From assembly GCF_003255815.1 (NCBI RefSeq), contig NC_037668.1:64871582-64935581 (forward strand): a DNA stretch of 64,000 nt. Reading direction: 5' to 3'. Origin of the DNA: Theropithecus gelada (taxonomy: Eukaryota; Chordata; Mammalia; Primates; Cercopithecidae). Each line of letters begins with the position of its first letter. Position 1 is the stretch's first letter. The notes beneath the pieces are model-generated. The model ran no database searches and was not told the origin of the DNA. It worked only from the letters and a program-made list of their open reading frames with translations. Positions 62,971 to 64,000 of this stretch are shown here, piece by piece. The translations under genes were made by a program, and so were the position numbers.

Positions 62971-63504
62971 GCCCTTTACCTGCTCTGGTCAATACCAGCA
63001 TGGCCCTGGCGTAAGAGTGATTCTTAGAACTTCCCTGAGGCTTTGCACTCCTTTCAGAAGTTAGAGAGGGAGTCACACTGAGGGTCTCCCAGGCCTCCAA
63101 AGGGCCAAGAGAGAAATGGGGGCACAGGCAGAAATCTTGGGTTCTTAGAAATCTAGAGAGAAGCCATAAAGAAGGGGGATTCATGAGCATCCCCTATGCC
63201 TCAGGGGCCCCCAAAGCCACCTCAGTTTTCCCTGGAGGCTCACCCACTCCAGACCCAGATGTCCCAATTGCCTGGACTGGTTGGCTGTGGTCAGAGGCCA
63301 GGTCACTCTCCAAGGGTGGAGCGAGACGGTGCCAGCTTCCAGAAATTTGTGAAGAAGCCTAGGCACATTGGGGTCTCCTTGGGGTGACCTGAGCATGGCT
63401 AGGAGTGTGTACAGGCAAGACTGCAAAGTGCATGCAGCAAAGACAATGACAACAGAGTCATTCGTGCTGTGCCCTGCAGGGAAGGTTGGAGTTTTCATGG
63501 CCTG
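62971..63504. other. Single-copy DNA, no gene seen
   Basis: Moderately GC-rich. Overlapping frames on both strands (plus 63196-63387; minus 63181-63498) without recognisable features. Confidence 0.4.
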
Positions 63505-63775
63505 CTGGGAGGCAGCATAGACTTCAGAATCAGGCTAGGTCTGTGTCCCGATCCTGACTCTGCCACTGACACAGGTGACCTTGAGAAAATTGCTACTGAT
63601 ATAGGTGATCTTGAGAAAATCACTTAACCACTTTGCCTCAGTTTCTTACTCCGTAAAATAGAAATGATAATAATAGTACCTACCTCATACAATTGTTAGG
63701 AAAATTAAATGAGGTAATTACGTGAAGCACTTAGCACAGCATCTAGAACTTAGTAAGCACTCACTAAGTGGGTGG
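63505..63775 (-). mobile_element. MIR SINE, nearly complete, with internal duplication
   Basis: Reverse MIR: CCTGACTCTGCCACTGACAC, CACTTTGCCTCAGTTTCTTA, AATAATAGTACCTACCTCAT, AATTAAATGAGGTAATTACG, CACTTAGCACAGCATCTAGA. A 30-bp unit within it is duplicated in tandem (63563-63592 and 63593-63622). Among the best-preserved MIRs here. Confidence 0.9.
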
Positions 63776-64000
63776 CTCTTATTTATTTTCTTTACCATCA
63801 TCACCATTATCAAAGGGGCTACAAAAGCCAGAACGTGTGACCTTCCAGCCACGACCAGAGGAAAACTCTCAATTCCATCAGAGACCACTGTTGGTTCCAA
63901 CACTGTAAAGGAAGATTCCTGCTATAAATTAATACACCAGACCCCAACCAGGCATGAAATTGCTCCAGGTTCTGACCACCTCCTCGTAGCCCATAAAGGC

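Overview
The window is intergenic or deep-intronic DNA from a primate, almost certainly human or a close catarrhine relative. The evidence is the repeat fauna: AluJ, AluS and AluY copies, a primate-specific full-length L1PA element, THE1 and MST LTRs, and a MER11C-type endogenous-retrovirus LTR. I find no host protein-coding gene, no spliced exon pattern I would defend, no tRNA or rRNA gene, and no CRISPR or prokaryotic feature. Every long open frame with a recognisable product is a decayed L1 open reading frame. The other long frames overlap frames on the opposite strand or lie in repeats.

Layout. From 1 to 14.4 kb there is mostly single-copy sequence dotted with old mammalian repeats (MIR, L2, one ancient hAT-like DNA transposon fossil), two Alus, and two blocks of old L1M at 4.6-7.7 kb. 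From 14.4 to 47.0 kb the window becomes an L1 nest. It holds a full-length L1PA (14466-21983) that carries an AluY and a solo MER11C-type LTR, both with clear target-site duplications. Next is an L1MA-like element (23.2-25.6 kb) carrying an AluJ monomer and an MST LTR that itself contains an AluJ. Then comes a run of older plus-strand L1M pieces (27.4-39.0 kb) carrying four Alus, a nested younger L1 3' end and a MER1 DNA transposon. Last is a minus-strand, internally deleted L1 (43.6-47.0 kb) with a THE1 LTR and a GC-rich tandem-repeat 5' UTR. From 47 to 64 kb the composition returns to moderately GC-rich single-copy DNA dense in MIR and L2, with a few MaLR LTRs and one AluJ.

Nested insertions give a relative order. 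For example, the L1PA precedes both the MER11C-type LTR and the AluY inside it, and the L1MA-like element precedes the MST LTR, which precedes its AluJ.

Candidate functional non-coding signals are in single-copy DNA: a CTCF-like motif (62300-62318), a perfect ATGCTAATTAGCAT palindrome (58096-58109), and a short CpG-dense patch next to a Z-DNA-type alternating tract (55360-55803). A 17-unit GGAA microsatellite (35082-35149) lies in an Alu tail. I saw no previously undescribed biological system. Repeat subfamily names come from pattern recognition, not an alignment, and repeat edges are approximate unless a target-site duplication is given.
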